64,000 nt of DNA from JBCCTX01 sp964468435. GTDB taxonomy: Bacteria; Bacteroidota; Bacteroidia; J057. Positions within the stretch are counted from its first letter, which is position 1. Each line of letters opens with the position of its first letter. The position numbers and the translations under genes were made by a program. Under the pieces are notes generated by a model that did not search any database, had not been told where the DNA came from, and saw nothing but the letters and a program-made list of their open reading frames with translations. The stretch covers positions 14,086 through 78,085 of the forward strand of contig CAYXVE010000018.1 in the NCBI GenBank assembly GCA_964468435.1. Reading direction: 5' to 3'. Shown here piece after piece: positions 26,628-36,044 of this stretch.

Positions 26628-29063
26628 ATGTCATATTTTTCAAGGCGTATTCTCGCAGTTTTAGGGTTGACATTCGCCTGCCTAACTAAGGTTTTGGGAC
26701 AGTCAGAGGTTGATATTTCCCAGCTTGTTGCTGATACTAAATCCTTTTCTTTTGACGACAAGAAAACCACAGTCAAGGGTTATATATATAATGACTTAGA
26801 GAAAAAAACTGATTGTTGTGGTTCAGATCGTATATATCTGGAAGTCCGCATCCATCCATCGGGTTATGTCATTGATGCAAAAACCCTCACGGGTAAAAAC
26901 GACTGTTTTAAAAATTCAGCAATCGATATCGTTAAAAATATCAAATGGGATGCCCAGGATTTTAAAGGTACGAAGCCTGTCTATTTCGAGATTCGCCCAG
27001 ATATCAATTGTGAAAGTGGAAATACCAACGAATATGCACAGGTACCTATCGTGAATAACGAATTACTGGATGAAAATGGCGACCCCAAAGATCCAGACGC
27101 AGGAAACACCATCTATCTGGGAGATACTCAGACTCAAGAGCAGGAAGAAGCTCTTGCTGAGTCTGGAGATGAAGCAGGTACAGAGGAAGCCGAGACGATT
27201 GAGACTACTATGACAGACACTCAGGAAGAAACTACCTCAACTGAACAGGAACCTGAAGAAGAAACAGGAGAAATGGCTGTTTCAGAAAGTGAAGAAACTC
27301 AGCAGGAATCTGGAGCTGATATGCTAGCTTCCAGTGAGACGGAAGAACCTGCTCAGAAATCCTCATCCGAAGAAAGAGAAGAGCAAACTACTGAATTACA
27401 AAGTCAACCTATTCTCGTATCTGCCAATGAATCCAATGATGGACCTGCAAGAGACATGGCTGAAGAAACCCAGGAAATAGGAGAAAGGGAGGCAGTTGCT
27501 CAGGTTGATACGCCACCTGCTACCACAGCTCAGAGCGAAGAAAGTGCTGAAGAGGAAGCTCGTAAGGAAGCTGAGATCGAGCAGTTGCAAACACAGTTGG
27601 ATGAACTGAGAGCCAAGGAAGAAGCATTGCAAGAAAGAGAAAAGCAACGCCAGGAATATCAACGCCGCAGAAGAGATGCACTCGAAGAGCGTAGAAGACA
27701 AATGCAACAGCAACAAAATACGGAAGGAGATCCATTTTCAGATGGTGAAACCCCATCTACCAATGAAGAACAGGAAGGTGAAGTTGCAGATGGTAGAGAT
27801 GACCAGGATAGAGACCAGGAAGATCTGGATAGACTCTCACAAGAGCTTTCTGAGATTGAATCCCGCAAGAGGGAATTACAGGAATCTCGCAGAAGAGATG
27901 CTGAAGAGATCAGACAGTATATTCAGGAAAGAATACGCATAGAGGAAGAAGTACGCAGAAAAGAAGAAGAAATTAACCGCAAACGTGAACAGCAGGAGCT
28001 AGACCGGATAAGAGAAGACATGCGTGTATTGGAAGAAGATAAGAGGGAACTCGAATCAGAAATGCAACGTCTGATGGACGAGATTCAGCGTCTTCAGGAT
28101 GAAATGAATCAAAAGGTAGCTGAACTGGAACGTCAGGAAGTCGAGATTCAGCGTCTGAATATCAACTTTGCACAACGTGAAAATGAAATTAACCGGGAAC
28201 GCGTTCTGAGAGAACAACAACTGGAGCAGGAACTGGCTCTCATGGAACAACAGGCTGAGTTGGAAATCATGGGGCTCACGGGGGCAAACGTACCTTCTAC
28301 CACATCTCCTACTACACCTTCAATCAGAATAGATCCCAGGTTGCTGCAGGATACCTCAGCACAAGCCAGAGAGTATGTCAATAAAATCATGCAACTGCAG
28401 GAACAGATGAATTTCTATCAAAATCAACTGCAGACAATTCAGGGCCAGGGAACCAGACCTGGACAACAAGGTTATAGTACTACTACACCTGGCGGTGTAA
28501 GTGGAACGACAGGTGCGCCTGATGATGTGAAAAGAGCTGACCAGGATCAGTCCTGGCAAGATATCGATTACAATTCCCCTCAGGGACAATCTGCTCAAAC
28601 TCAGGGAAATATCGGTACAAGACGTCCTACTGGTCAAGCTGGTACAGGCTACGATTCTGTATATGGATACAGCCCCGATACCAGCCACGCTTCTACTTAT
28701 AAAAATGTAGCTGGTCCAAGGTTCAGAAATATGCAGTACGGTACAGGTACCGAAGCGATGAATCGCTTTCTCAGTGATCAGCTTCGAAGCAATGGAATCT
28801 GTGGCCCTGTCAAAGCATTTGCAGAATTGACTGTGAATGGTCAGGGACAAGTTATTGATGTAAGGCCCATCAAAGCAAATACCACACAGATATTGATCAA
28901 CTTGCCCGCTGTACTGAATGGCCTTACCTTTATGCCTACTTATTCCGATATCCCCGCGAGGATCAATCTAGAATTCGAAACGACCATTCGTTGTGGTGGT
29001 GGTCCTAATCTGCCAGCAAATGGACAATACAATCCAGGGATGTCAAATCCTGCATCTAATTAA
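26628..29063 (+). CDS. Large exported coiled-coil protein with TonB-C-like domain at each end
   Basis: 811 residues from ATG 26628, which starts a signal peptide (ILAVLGLTFACLTKVLGQ); an ATG 14 codons upstream is less typical. Order (mature numbering approximate): a small domain at about 30-140 with VEVRIHPSGYVIDA-like strands and paired Cys; a Glu/Gln/Thr/Ser-rich acidic stretch; a long charged coiled coil (about 300-560, Arg/Glu/Gln); a Gly/Gln/Thr linker; and a final domain (CGPVKAFAELTVNGQGQVID) resembling energy-transducer C-terminal domains. It probably spans the periplasm or scaffolds the envelope. Not a known family to me. Confidence 0.75.
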   Translation: MSYFSRRILAVLGLTFACLTKVLGQSEVDISQLVADTKSFSFDDKKTTVKGYIYNDLEKKTDCCGSDRIYLEVRIHPSGYVIDAKTLTGKNDCFKNSAIDIVKNIKWDAQDFKGTKPVYFEIRPDINCESGNTNEYAQVPIVNNELLDENGDPKDPDAGNTIYLGDTQTQEQEEALAESGDEAGTEEAETIETTMTDTQEETTSTEQEPEEETGEMAVSESEETQQESGADMLASSETEEPAQKSSSEEREEQTTELQSQPILVSANESNDGPARDMAEETQEIGEREAVAQVDTPPATTAQSEESAEEEARKEAEIEQLQTQLDELRAKEEALQEREKQRQEYQRRRRDALEERRRQMQQQQNTEGDPFSDGETPSTNEEQEGEVADGRDDQDRDQEDLDRLSQELSEIESRKRELQESRRRDAEEIRQYIQERIRIEEEVRRKEEEINRKREQQELDRIREDMRVLEEDKRELESEMQRLMDEIQRLQDEMNQKVAELERQEVEIQRLNINFAQRENEINRERVLREQQLEQELALMEQQAELEIMGLTGANVPSTTSPTTPSIRIDPRLLQDTSAQAREYVNKIMQLQEQMNFYQNQLQTIQGQGTRPGQQGYSTTTPGGVSGTTGAPDDVKRADQDQSWQDIDYNSPQGQSAQTQGNIGTRRPTGQAGTGYDSVYGYSPDTSHASTYKNVAGPRFRNMQYGTGTEAMNRFLSDQLRSNGICGPVKAFAELTVNGQGQVIDVRPIKANTTQILINLPAVLNGLTFMPTYSDIPARINLEFETTIRCGGGPNLPANGQYNPGMSNPASN

Positions 29064-29084
29064 TCAAATCCTGCATCTAATTAA
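29043..29084 (+). repeat. 21-bp tandem duplication covering the stop codon
   Basis: TCAAATCCTGCATCTAATTA plus A occurs at 29043-29063 and again at 29064-29084; a partial third copy follows. The first copy carries the last codons and stop of the coiled-coil gene, so the second encodes the same tail just after the stop. Confidence 0.9.
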
Positions 29085-29108
29085 TCAAATATCTGCATAG
29101 ATAGAGAT

Positions 29109-29152
29109 ATATCGGAGGAAGTCACAAAAGTTGATTTCCTCCGATATTTTTT
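29109..29152 (+). terminator. Rho-independent terminator after the coiled-coil gene
   Basis: Stem ATATCGGAGGAA (29109-29120) pairs perfectly with 29136-29147 and is followed by T residues. The left arm and loop contain AGGAAGTCACAAAAGT, close to the elements at 1450 and 37358. Confidence 0.8.
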
Positions 29153-29543
29153 ACAGGATTTAAAAATGCTTCGATAATTGTTAAATACTTGTAAGTACGC
29201 TGTAATCAAAGTAAGGTAATTTTGATTACAGTGTAGTAAGTAGGAGGATAACAAGTAGTGCAACAATATCATTTATATTTTAAAACCACATTTTGAATGA
29301 GTCAAAATGCCAGCTTAAAGGTCTTTATCTGATAGATCATTTTTTTCGCTAACCCCCAGCCTGCCGTCAGCTACCCTTGTGCAACGCGCTGTCCAGTTAA
29401 GGGGGACAGGATAGAGGAATTAGGCACACATTTTTCAACCCTGCTCCCCTTAAATAGTATGGTAACTAGTAGTATAGAACAGAATTTCGAAATGAGAAAT
29501 TCGAGGGGTCAATAAAATTGATTTTTTCATACATCCTTTTTTG
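29153..29543. other. Intergenic stretch with hairpin and GC-rich block
   Basis: No gene seen. An inverted repeat (arms 29196-29210 and 29221-29235, one G-T pair) has no T run on either side. A GC-rich block at about 29353-29410 contrasts with the AT-rich surroundings and contains CTGTCC/GGACAG arms. Origin unknown; it may be an interspersed repeat. Confidence 0.5.
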
Positions 29544-30278
29544 TCATAGACTGAGCTTCTTGAAGATAAATTCCGGGATATTTCGGATAATCCACATGAT
29601 ATATCGCCACATCCAGCGTGTATAAATAACATTTTTTTTCTTTTGCACCCCTTTGTGAATAGCTTTGGCTACTTGTTCGGGCTTAGCCGTCAAAGGCCCG
29701 GGAAGATCCATACCCTCAGTCATAGCTGTTTCTACAAAACCAGGTTTTACAGTAAGTACGTGTACTCCTTTCCTGGCAAGTCTGTTTCTGAGTCCAGATA
29801 AAAAAGAAGTAAAACCAGCTTTAGCGCTCCCATAGTAATAGTTGCTGGCTCTTCCTCGCTCTCCGGCTACCGAACTAATCCCTACGATCACTCCTTTGCC
29901 TTTCTCTTCCATTTGATTGGCAAAATGATGTAGGATGGAAACGGCCCCCATGTAATTCACTTCAATAATCCTTCTGGCTTCCTCCCAGTCCTTTTCTGCA
30001 TGGTTTTGTTCACCCAAATATCCAAATACACAACATACAATCTCCGGAGTTGGATCGATATTACTGACAAAGGATTTGTGTTGATCATATTCAACCGCAT
30101 CAAAGACCAGCGCTTTGACTTCTGCACGATAGCGAATCTGTAGATCACTTACATAGGGCTGAATACGTGCTATATTCCTACCAGCCAGGTATAGGGAATA
30201 GCCTTTTGAGGCATATTGGTGTGCAATAGCCTGGGCTATATCAGAGGTAGCTCCCAAAATGAGTACAGAATCTGACAT
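29544..30278 (-). CDS. Short-chain dehydrogenase/reductase, DprE2-like
   Basis: 244 residues. NAD(P) loop ILGATSDIAQAIA, catalytic Ser in GISSVAGERGR and the YxxxK pair in YYYGSAKAGF. The C-terminal part (VKPGFVETAMTEGMDLPG, then a hydrophobic tail WRYIMWIIRNIPEFIFKKL) resembles the reductases that act with DprE1-type oxidases on polyprenyl-linked ribose. No DprE1-like partner is in the window, so the substrate is open. It converges with the coiled-coil gene. Confidence 0.8.
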   Translation of the reverse strand: MSDSVLILGATSDIAQAIAHQYASKGYSLYLAGRNIARIQPYVSDLQIRYRAEVKALVFDAVEYDQHKSFVSNIDPTPEIVCCVFGYLGEQNHAEKDWEEARRIIEVNYMGAVSILHHFANQMEEKGKGVIVGISSVAGERGRASNYYYGSAKAGFTSFLSGLRNRLARKGVHVLTVKPGFVETAMTEGMDLPGPLTAKPEQVAKAIHKGVQKKKNVIYTRWMWRYIMWIIRNIPEFIFKKLSL

Positions 30279-30436
30279 AGGTTTGAATTTCAGGTAAAGT
30301 AACGAGAATTATTGCATGACACACAGATAATTACTTCTAAGTAATATTTTTTCGTAGTATGCTCAATACGTAATCCTTTTACAAATATTCTCGTATTTTT
30401 CACTTAAATATACTGAGTTACTGTATAAACCTGGAT

Positions 30437-32461
30437 ATGACTGAACATCAGTTTAAATTACATTCTGACTATAAACCTGCCGGAGATCAATCTCAAGCGA
30501 TCAGTCAACTTATCGAAGGAGTGGATAGCGGCGAACAACATCAGGTTCTCTATGGAGTTACAGGCTCTGGCAAAACATTCACGATCGCTAATGTCATCGA
30601 GAAAGCCCAGCGCCCGACCCTGATCATAAGCCATAATAAGACTCTTGCAGCTCAATTATATGGAGAGTTCAAGGAGTTTTTTCCCGAGAATCTCGTTGAG
30701 TATTTTATTTCTTACTACGATTATTATCAGCCCGAAGCCTTTATCCCTACTACCAACACCTATATTGAGAAAGATCTTTCGCTGAATTCAGATATAGAAA
30801 AGCTCAGGCTCAGGGCCACAACAGCCCTCACCATGGGGAGAAGAGATGTGATTGTCGTGGCATCTGTTTCCTGTATATATGGTATTGGTAAACCGGAGGA
30901 TTATGAGGCAAACATTTTTCAGATTCACCGCGATCAGCTCATTTCTCAGAATATGTTTTTGGACAAACTGGTCAAACTATTCTACAGCCGTACGCAGAAT
31001 GTACTGGAACATGGTAAATTCAGAGTTAAGGGAGATACAGTAGATATATATCCTGCCTATGATGATTATGGAATACGGGTGATCTTTTTTGGGGATGAAA
31101 TCGAAACCGTCCAGCGCTTCGATCCCGAATCTGGGAAACGGGTGGAGGATCTTCAATGGTATACTTTTTATCCCGCTAATCTATTCGTTACACGTCGTGA
31201 ATCCCTCAATATTGCCATTGAGGAGATACAGGAAGATCTGGAAAAACAGGTCAAATATTTTGAAGCTCAAGGGATGTTCCTGGAAGCAAACCGGTTAAAG
31301 GAGCGTACAGAGTTTGACCTGGAAATGATGCGTGAGTTGGGATATTGTTCCGGGATTGAAAATTATTCACGATATCTATCCCGTAGAACTCAAGGAAGCA
31401 GGCCTTATTGTTTACTCGACTATTTTCCAGATGATTATCTGCTAGTAATCGATGAGAGCCACGTCACCATCCCACAGGTTAGAGGAATGTATCATGGCGA
31501 CCGCTCGCGTAAATTTACGCTGGTAGAGCACGGTTTCAGACTTCCTTCTGCATTGGATAATCGACCGCAACGCTTTGATGAGTTTGAGTCGATGACCAAT
31601 CAAATAATGTACATGAGTGCTACGCCTGCTGAATACGAGCTGGATAAAAGTGGAGGAGTCGTAGTAGAACAAATTGTAAGACCTACGGGCCTGCTGGATC
31701 CGCCGGTAGACATACGTCCCTGTACGACGCAAGTAGATGATCTACTGGAAGAAGTTGACAATGAAGTCAAGCGTGGCAATCGTGTATTGGTGACAACGCT
31801 TACCAAACGAATGGCTGAGGAACTGACCCGCTATCTGGGGGATTTGGATATCAAAGCACGATATATCCACTCGGATATCGATGCACTGGAACGCGTGGAT
31901 ATTTTAAGAGATCTTCGCGAAGGTATATTTGATGTTTTGGTAGGTGTCAACCTGCTGCGCGAAGGACTGGACCTTCCAGAAGTTGGTCTGGTTGCGATCC
32001 TGGATGCAGATAAAGAAGGCTTCCTGCGTTCTAGCCAGTCTTTGATCCAGACAGCTGGTCGTGCGGCCAGGCATGAAGAAGGAAGAGTAATCTTATATGC
32101 AGACAAGATCACTGATTCTATCCAACAACTGCTGGATGAGACCGAGTATCGCCGTACCAAGCAGTTGGCTTATAATCAAGAGCATGGTATTACTCCTAAA
32201 ACTGTCAAAAAAGCCAGAAAGGATATCTTCCAGGATACACTGGGAATTCGCGCTAAAACCTATGAAGAATTTGAAGAGGCAGTTAATGTAGCAGCAGAAG
32301 CTACTTCAGAATACATGACGACTGATCAACTTAAGAAAAAAATTCATAAGACACGTAAAAAGATGGAAACGGCAGCCAAAGAATTAGATTTTATCGAGGC
32401 TGCCCGGCTTAGGGATGAAATGTATGCATTACAATCGGTACTCAAAGATAGAACCCATTAA
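30437..32461 (+). CDS. uvrB: Excinuclease ABC subunit B
   Basis: 674 residues. DNA damage-verifying helicase of nucleotide excision repair. Seen: Walker A GVTGSGKTFT, the beta-hairpin region YYDYYQPEAFIPTTNTYIEK, DESHVTIPQVRGMYHGDRSRK, MSATPAEYEL, helicase motifs V and VI (LREGLDLPEVGLVAILDADK, QTAGRAARHEEG) and a C-terminal UVR motif (MEAAKELDFIEAARLRDEM-like) for UvrC binding. Complete. Confidence 0.97.
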   Translation: MTEHQFKLHSDYKPAGDQSQAISQLIEGVDSGEQHQVLYGVTGSGKTFTIANVIEKAQRPTLIISHNKTLAAQLYGEFKEFFPENLVEYFISYYDYYQPEAFIPTTNTYIEKDLSLNSDIEKLRLRATTALTMGRRDVIVVASVSCIYGIGKPEDYEANIFQIHRDQLISQNMFLDKLVKLFYSRTQNVLEHGKFRVKGDTVDIYPAYDDYGIRVIFFGDEIETVQRFDPESGKRVEDLQWYTFYPANLFVTRRESLNIAIEEIQEDLEKQVKYFEAQGMFLEANRLKERTEFDLEMMRELGYCSGIENYSRYLSRRTQGSRPYCLLDYFPDDYLLVIDESHVTIPQVRGMYHGDRSRKFTLVEHGFRLPSALDNRPQRFDEFESMTNQIMYMSATPAEYELDKSGGVVVEQIVRPTGLLDPPVDIRPCTTQVDDLLEEVDNEVKRGNRVLVTTLTKRMAEELTRYLGDLDIKARYIHSDIDALERVDILRDLREGIFDVLVGVNLLREGLDLPEVGLVAILDADKEGFLRSSQSLIQTAGRAARHEEGRVILYADKITDSIQQLLDETEYRRTKQLAYNQEHGITPKTVKKARKDIFQDTLGIRAKTYEEFEEAVNVAAEATSEYMTTDQLKKKIHKTRKKMETAAKELDFIEAARLRDEMYALQSVLKDRTH

Positions 32462-32503
32462 AACAAAGGTTTGTCAAGTCAGGTTATTCTGTAAAAACAG
32501 ATT

Positions 32504-33244
32504 ATGCTGATTCAGTTTATACGTCGTACAGGTTTTTGCCTACTGCTATTCATGGTAGCATCCTGTAAGTCTCAAACCTCGACGCATCAGGAGAGTGTGT
32601 CTCAGGAGGAGATATATACAAAAGGCAAACGGAGTTATGATGGTATAGGGAAATATTACCTGGGAAGAGAAATCGCGCAGGTAATGGGACATCTCGGAGC
32701 AAGCTGGCTGGAGCGCCCTGAGCGTGAAGCTGAAGAACGTACCAGCTTGCTGGTAAAGAATCTGGAGCTGGAACCAGATGATGTGATAGCTGATATTGGA
32801 GCCGGAACTGGATATTTTAGCTTCAGGATGGCTGAAATGGTTCCCGAGGGGAGAGTTATAGCTGTCGATATACAACCTGAAATGCTGGAATTGATCCGGG
32901 AGAAGAAAGATAGGCTAGGCGTGGATAATATCGCGTTGGTTCAGGGAGAAGAGACAACCCCCAGACTCGAGCCTAATAGTGTAGATGCGGTTTTGTTTGT
33001 AGATGTTTACCACGAATTATCCTATCCTAAAGAAATGATGGAAGTGATTGTAGAGGCGCTTAGACCAGATGGCAAAGTATATTTAGTAGAATACAGGATG
33101 GAAGATCCCGCTGTGCCTATCAAACGCCTACATAAAATGTCTGTCGACCAGGCAGCTAAGGAAATGGAATTTGTAGGACTGACGCTCTATGAAAATCGCG
33201 ATGTGCTACCTTGGCAGCATTTTATGATCTTTGGAAAGCCCTAA
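32504..33244 (+). CDS. Exported lipoprotein with SAM-dependent methyltransferase fold
   Basis: 246 residues. The N-terminus is a lipoprotein signal with lipobox VASC (Cys about 21), then a short linker and a class I methyltransferase domain: IADIGAGTGYFSFRMAE (motif I), VIAVDIQPEMLELI, and VDAVLFVDVYHELSYPKEM. The complete SAM-binding motif is paired with an export signal, although no periplasmic SAM pool is known. Similar exported methyltransferases exist in Bacteroidota without known function. It follows uvrB by 42 bases. Confidence 0.82.
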   Translation: MLIQFIRRTGFCLLLFMVASCKSQTSTHQESVSQEEIYTKGKRSYDGIGKYYLGREIAQVMGHLGASWLERPEREAEERTSLLVKNLELEPDDVIADIGAGTGYFSFRMAEMVPEGRVIAVDIQPEMLELIREKKDRLGVDNIALVQGEETTPRLEPNSVDAVLFVDVYHELSYPKEMMEVIVEALRPDGKVYLVEYRMEDPAVPIKRLHKMSVDQAAKEMEFVGLTLYENRDVLPWQHFMIFGKP

Positions 33245-33323
33245 GCTTTCAGGGTTTTCCCTTAACAGAATTTTTTCAACTTCGCGTACTTTTATTGGGA
33301 ATCATTTTTCTAATAAAGTACCT

Positions 33324-36044
33324 ATGAAATACAGATATTTTCTGATAGCATTTTTTCTCACATCAGTTCAGATATCAGTTGCACAAAGTGTAGGGATCAA
33401 CAATCCCAACCCTGATCCATCCGCTGCCTTGGATATAACTTCCAACCAAAAAGGACTCCTCATTCCTCGTATGAGCCTACAACAACGGGATGCTATTCTG
33501 AATCCTGCACAAGGGTTAATGGTGTTTGTTACCAATGATACCAGTTTTTACTATTTCAATGGTGAATTGTGGCTTCCTTTGAGGACAACTGTCCTTGGTG
33601 AGGGGGGAGGGGATTATATCCCAGGTACAGGCATCACCATCAATGGCAATGTCATCAACAATGCTAGCCCTGATCAGATCATCACACTTACTGGAACTGG
33701 TGCAACTACTATTACCGGCGCATATCCCAATTTTGAAATCAACGCTACTGACGAAGTCGAAGATGACGATAGTGATCCTGGAAATGAGCTTCAGACATTG
33801 AGCTTGCAGGGAAACCAACTGATCCTGGACAAAAACGGAGGAGAAATTACCCTTCCCGCTGGAAGGGATTTTACCGCAGGAAACGGAATCAATATCGATG
33901 ATAATGGTGTCATCTCTAATGCTGGAGATACAGATGCGACGGATGATATTACCGATGAAACTGATGCCGGAGGGGATCTCGATGGTAATTTTCCCAATCC
34001 TGTCGTGATAGCCTTACAAGGGAGAAACCTGTCAGAAAATGCACCTCAGGATGGACAAATTATGAAGTGGAATGGCAATGAATGGGAACCCGCCAATGAC
34101 AATGCGGGAGATGCCAGCTATGAAGCTGGAGAGGGTATTGATGTTACAGGTGCAACCATTTCCAATACTGCTCCAGATCAGGAAATAACACTGATTGGAT
34201 CGGGAAAAGTTAATATTCAGGGCAATTATCCAGATTTCACGATCGAAGTCAATGATGAGGATGATGATCCTAACAATGAATTGCAGACCTTGTCAATTGT
34301 TGGAGATTCGGCGTTAACCATTTCAAATGGAGATACAGTTGATCTGCCTTCATCTTCTCTCTGGAAGAAAAATGGGTCGAAAATATACTATGACGAGAAT
34401 TTTGTGGGCGTGGGAGTAGACGATCCAGAGACACATTTTCATTTGCAGGAGAATGCCAATGTCTTGTTCGGCGATTCGTTATCTGGTAAGGGATACAAGT
34501 TTGTGTGGTTTGGAAATAAAGGAGCCGTAAGGTCTGGGTCCTTATCAGCTCCATTTGGAGGCATCAATTACGACAGATTCTGGGATTACGACAGCGTGGG
34601 CTTTTTCTCTTTTGCAGGCGGAGTGAATTCCAGGGCTAAGGGATATAGCTCCTTTGCCTGGGGTAGTTTTGGGTGGGCCGATGGGAGTGGATCGGTTGCT
34701 TTCTTTGGGAATGCTAAAGGGAATAATAGTTTTACCTTTGGTGGAAGCTCAAGGGGTAGGGGGAGTATCACGTTTGAAGGAACGGCAGAGGAAGAAGGGG
34801 GTATTGCTATGTATGGATATACAGGAGGACGGTATGGAGTTTCTATTGGCGGGGGAACAACAGGATTGGGAGCCTCATCTTCAAGAGAAGATTATGGAGT
34901 AGCCATAGGCTGGAATGCAGATGCCCGTGGGCAGGCGTCGATCGCACTGGGTCCCAGCGATGCTTATGGATACAATTCCTTTTCGACTGGATGGGTTACG
35001 GAAGCCAGGGGAAACTATTCAACTACGATGGGCTATCGTACCTTATCAAAATCTTATGCAGCCCTTGCAATAGGGCAATACAACCTGGATGAAGGAGATA
35101 GTGCCAGTTGGGTAGCTACTGATCCGGTGCTTACCATCGGCAATGGGTTTCAATCGGGAAATGGGCCAGATGCTGTTATAAACCGGCGAAATATTTTTAC
35201 CGTCCTGAAAAACGGGCAGACAGCCATAGGATTTAATAAGCCTACCGGAATGCTTCAGGTAAAATCTTTGGGATCGTTAAACGATGGTGGAGCTCTTGAT
35301 CCCTCCCAGGCTGCGTTATTGTTGGGGACTACCTCGGAGGGTATGGCTTTTGATCCTAATCAGATTGAGTCAATAGGAGATCGGTTAAATTTCAATTTCA
35401 ATTCTCCGGAAGATATCCGGATGGTTGCCGGAGGGGGTAATGTAAGCATCGGCGATGTAGCCGGAGCCCGCCTGGATGTGAAGCAATCCTCCAATGATGA
35501 CGGCGGAGGCTTACGCCTCCGGGATGAATCCACCAACAATAACTTCTGGGACCTCTTTCTCGACAATAATGGCGATTTGCAATTTGCCCGCAATGGTGTT
35601 GCTAGAGCCTCTATAAATGCCGCCAACGGCGCATACATTACCTTATCAGACCGTCGGGTCAAAAAAAATATCCAGCACGTAACTCCTGTGCTGGAGAAAG
35701 TTATGAAGCTTCGTCCAGTGTGGTACCAGTACCACCATGAGCCTGATCAGGCTACCCTATCCCTGGGATTTATCGCTCAGGAAGTAGAGGAAGTCTTCCC
35801 TGAACTGGTCAACCACACCGGCGATTATCGTTCCCTTTCCTACAATGATTATGCGGTTATTTCCGTAAAAGCCATTCAGGAACAACAACAGCAAATTGAA
35901 CAGTTGAAGCAACAAAATGAGGAATTGAAGCAGATGGTGGAAGTGGAACAACACAATCGCAAGGCTTGGCAGAAAAAATTAGAAGAGATAGAAGCTAGGC
36001 TGAATACACTCATGGTTTCACAAGTTAAGAACAGTTCCCAATGA
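33324..36044 (+). CDS. YadA-head-like surface fibre with C-terminal S74 chaperone domain
   Basis: 906 residues from ATG 33324, which begins a signal peptide (YFLIAFFLTSVQISVAQS). Middle: repeats of Gly/Asp-rich strands, then a YadA head-type repeat region (about 425-600; SRAKGYSSFAWGSFGWADG, GNYSTTMGYRTLSKSYAALA). C-terminus: an S74 intramolecular chaperone, LSDRRVKKNIQHVTPVLEKV and LGFIAQEVEEVFPELV, with a short coiled coil. In phage fibres S74 cleaves itself off after trimer folding. No YadA anchor or T9SS domain is present. The stop overlaps the next ATG by four bases. Confidence 0.83.
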   Translation: MKYRYFLIAFFLTSVQISVAQSVGINNPNPDPSAALDITSNQKGLLIPRMSLQQRDAILNPAQGLMVFVTNDTSFYYFNGELWLPLRTTVLGEGGGDYIPGTGITINGNVINNASPDQIITLTGTGATTITGAYPNFEINATDEVEDDDSDPGNELQTLSLQGNQLILDKNGGEITLPAGRDFTAGNGINIDDNGVISNAGDTDATDDITDETDAGGDLDGNFPNPVVIALQGRNLSENAPQDGQIMKWNGNEWEPANDNAGDASYEAGEGIDVTGATISNTAPDQEITLIGSGKVNIQGNYPDFTIEVNDEDDDPNNELQTLSIVGDSALTISNGDTVDLPSSSLWKKNGSKIYYDENFVGVGVDDPETHFHLQENANVLFGDSLSGKGYKFVWFGNKGAVRSGSLSAPFGGINYDRFWDYDSVGFFSFAGGVNSRAKGYSSFAWGSFGWADGSGSVAFFGNAKGNNSFTFGGSSRGRGSITFEGTAEEEGGIAMYGYTGGRYGVSIGGGTTGLGASSSREDYGVAIGWNADARGQASIALGPSDAYGYNSFSTGWVTEARGNYSTTMGYRTLSKSYAALAIGQYNLDEGDSASWVATDPVLTIGNGFQSGNGPDAVINRRNIFTVLKNGQTAIGFNKPTGMLQVKSLGSLNDGGALDPSQAALLLGTTSEGMAFDPNQIESIGDRLNFNFNSPEDIRMVAGGGNVSIGDVAGARLDVKQSSNDDGGGLRLRDESTNNNFWDLFLDNNGDLQFARNGVARASINAANGAYITLSDRRVKKNIQHVTPVLEKVMKLRPVWYQYHHEPDQATLSLGFIAQEVEEVFPELVNHTGDYRSLSYNDYAVISVKAIQEQQQQIEQLKQQNEELKQMVEVEQHNRKAWQKKLEEIEARLNTLMVSQVKNSSQ

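Noticed and set aside
33231..33323. Longer start for the S74 fibre protein
   Set aside because: It would overlap the methyltransferase gene and hide the signal peptide that begins at 33324.
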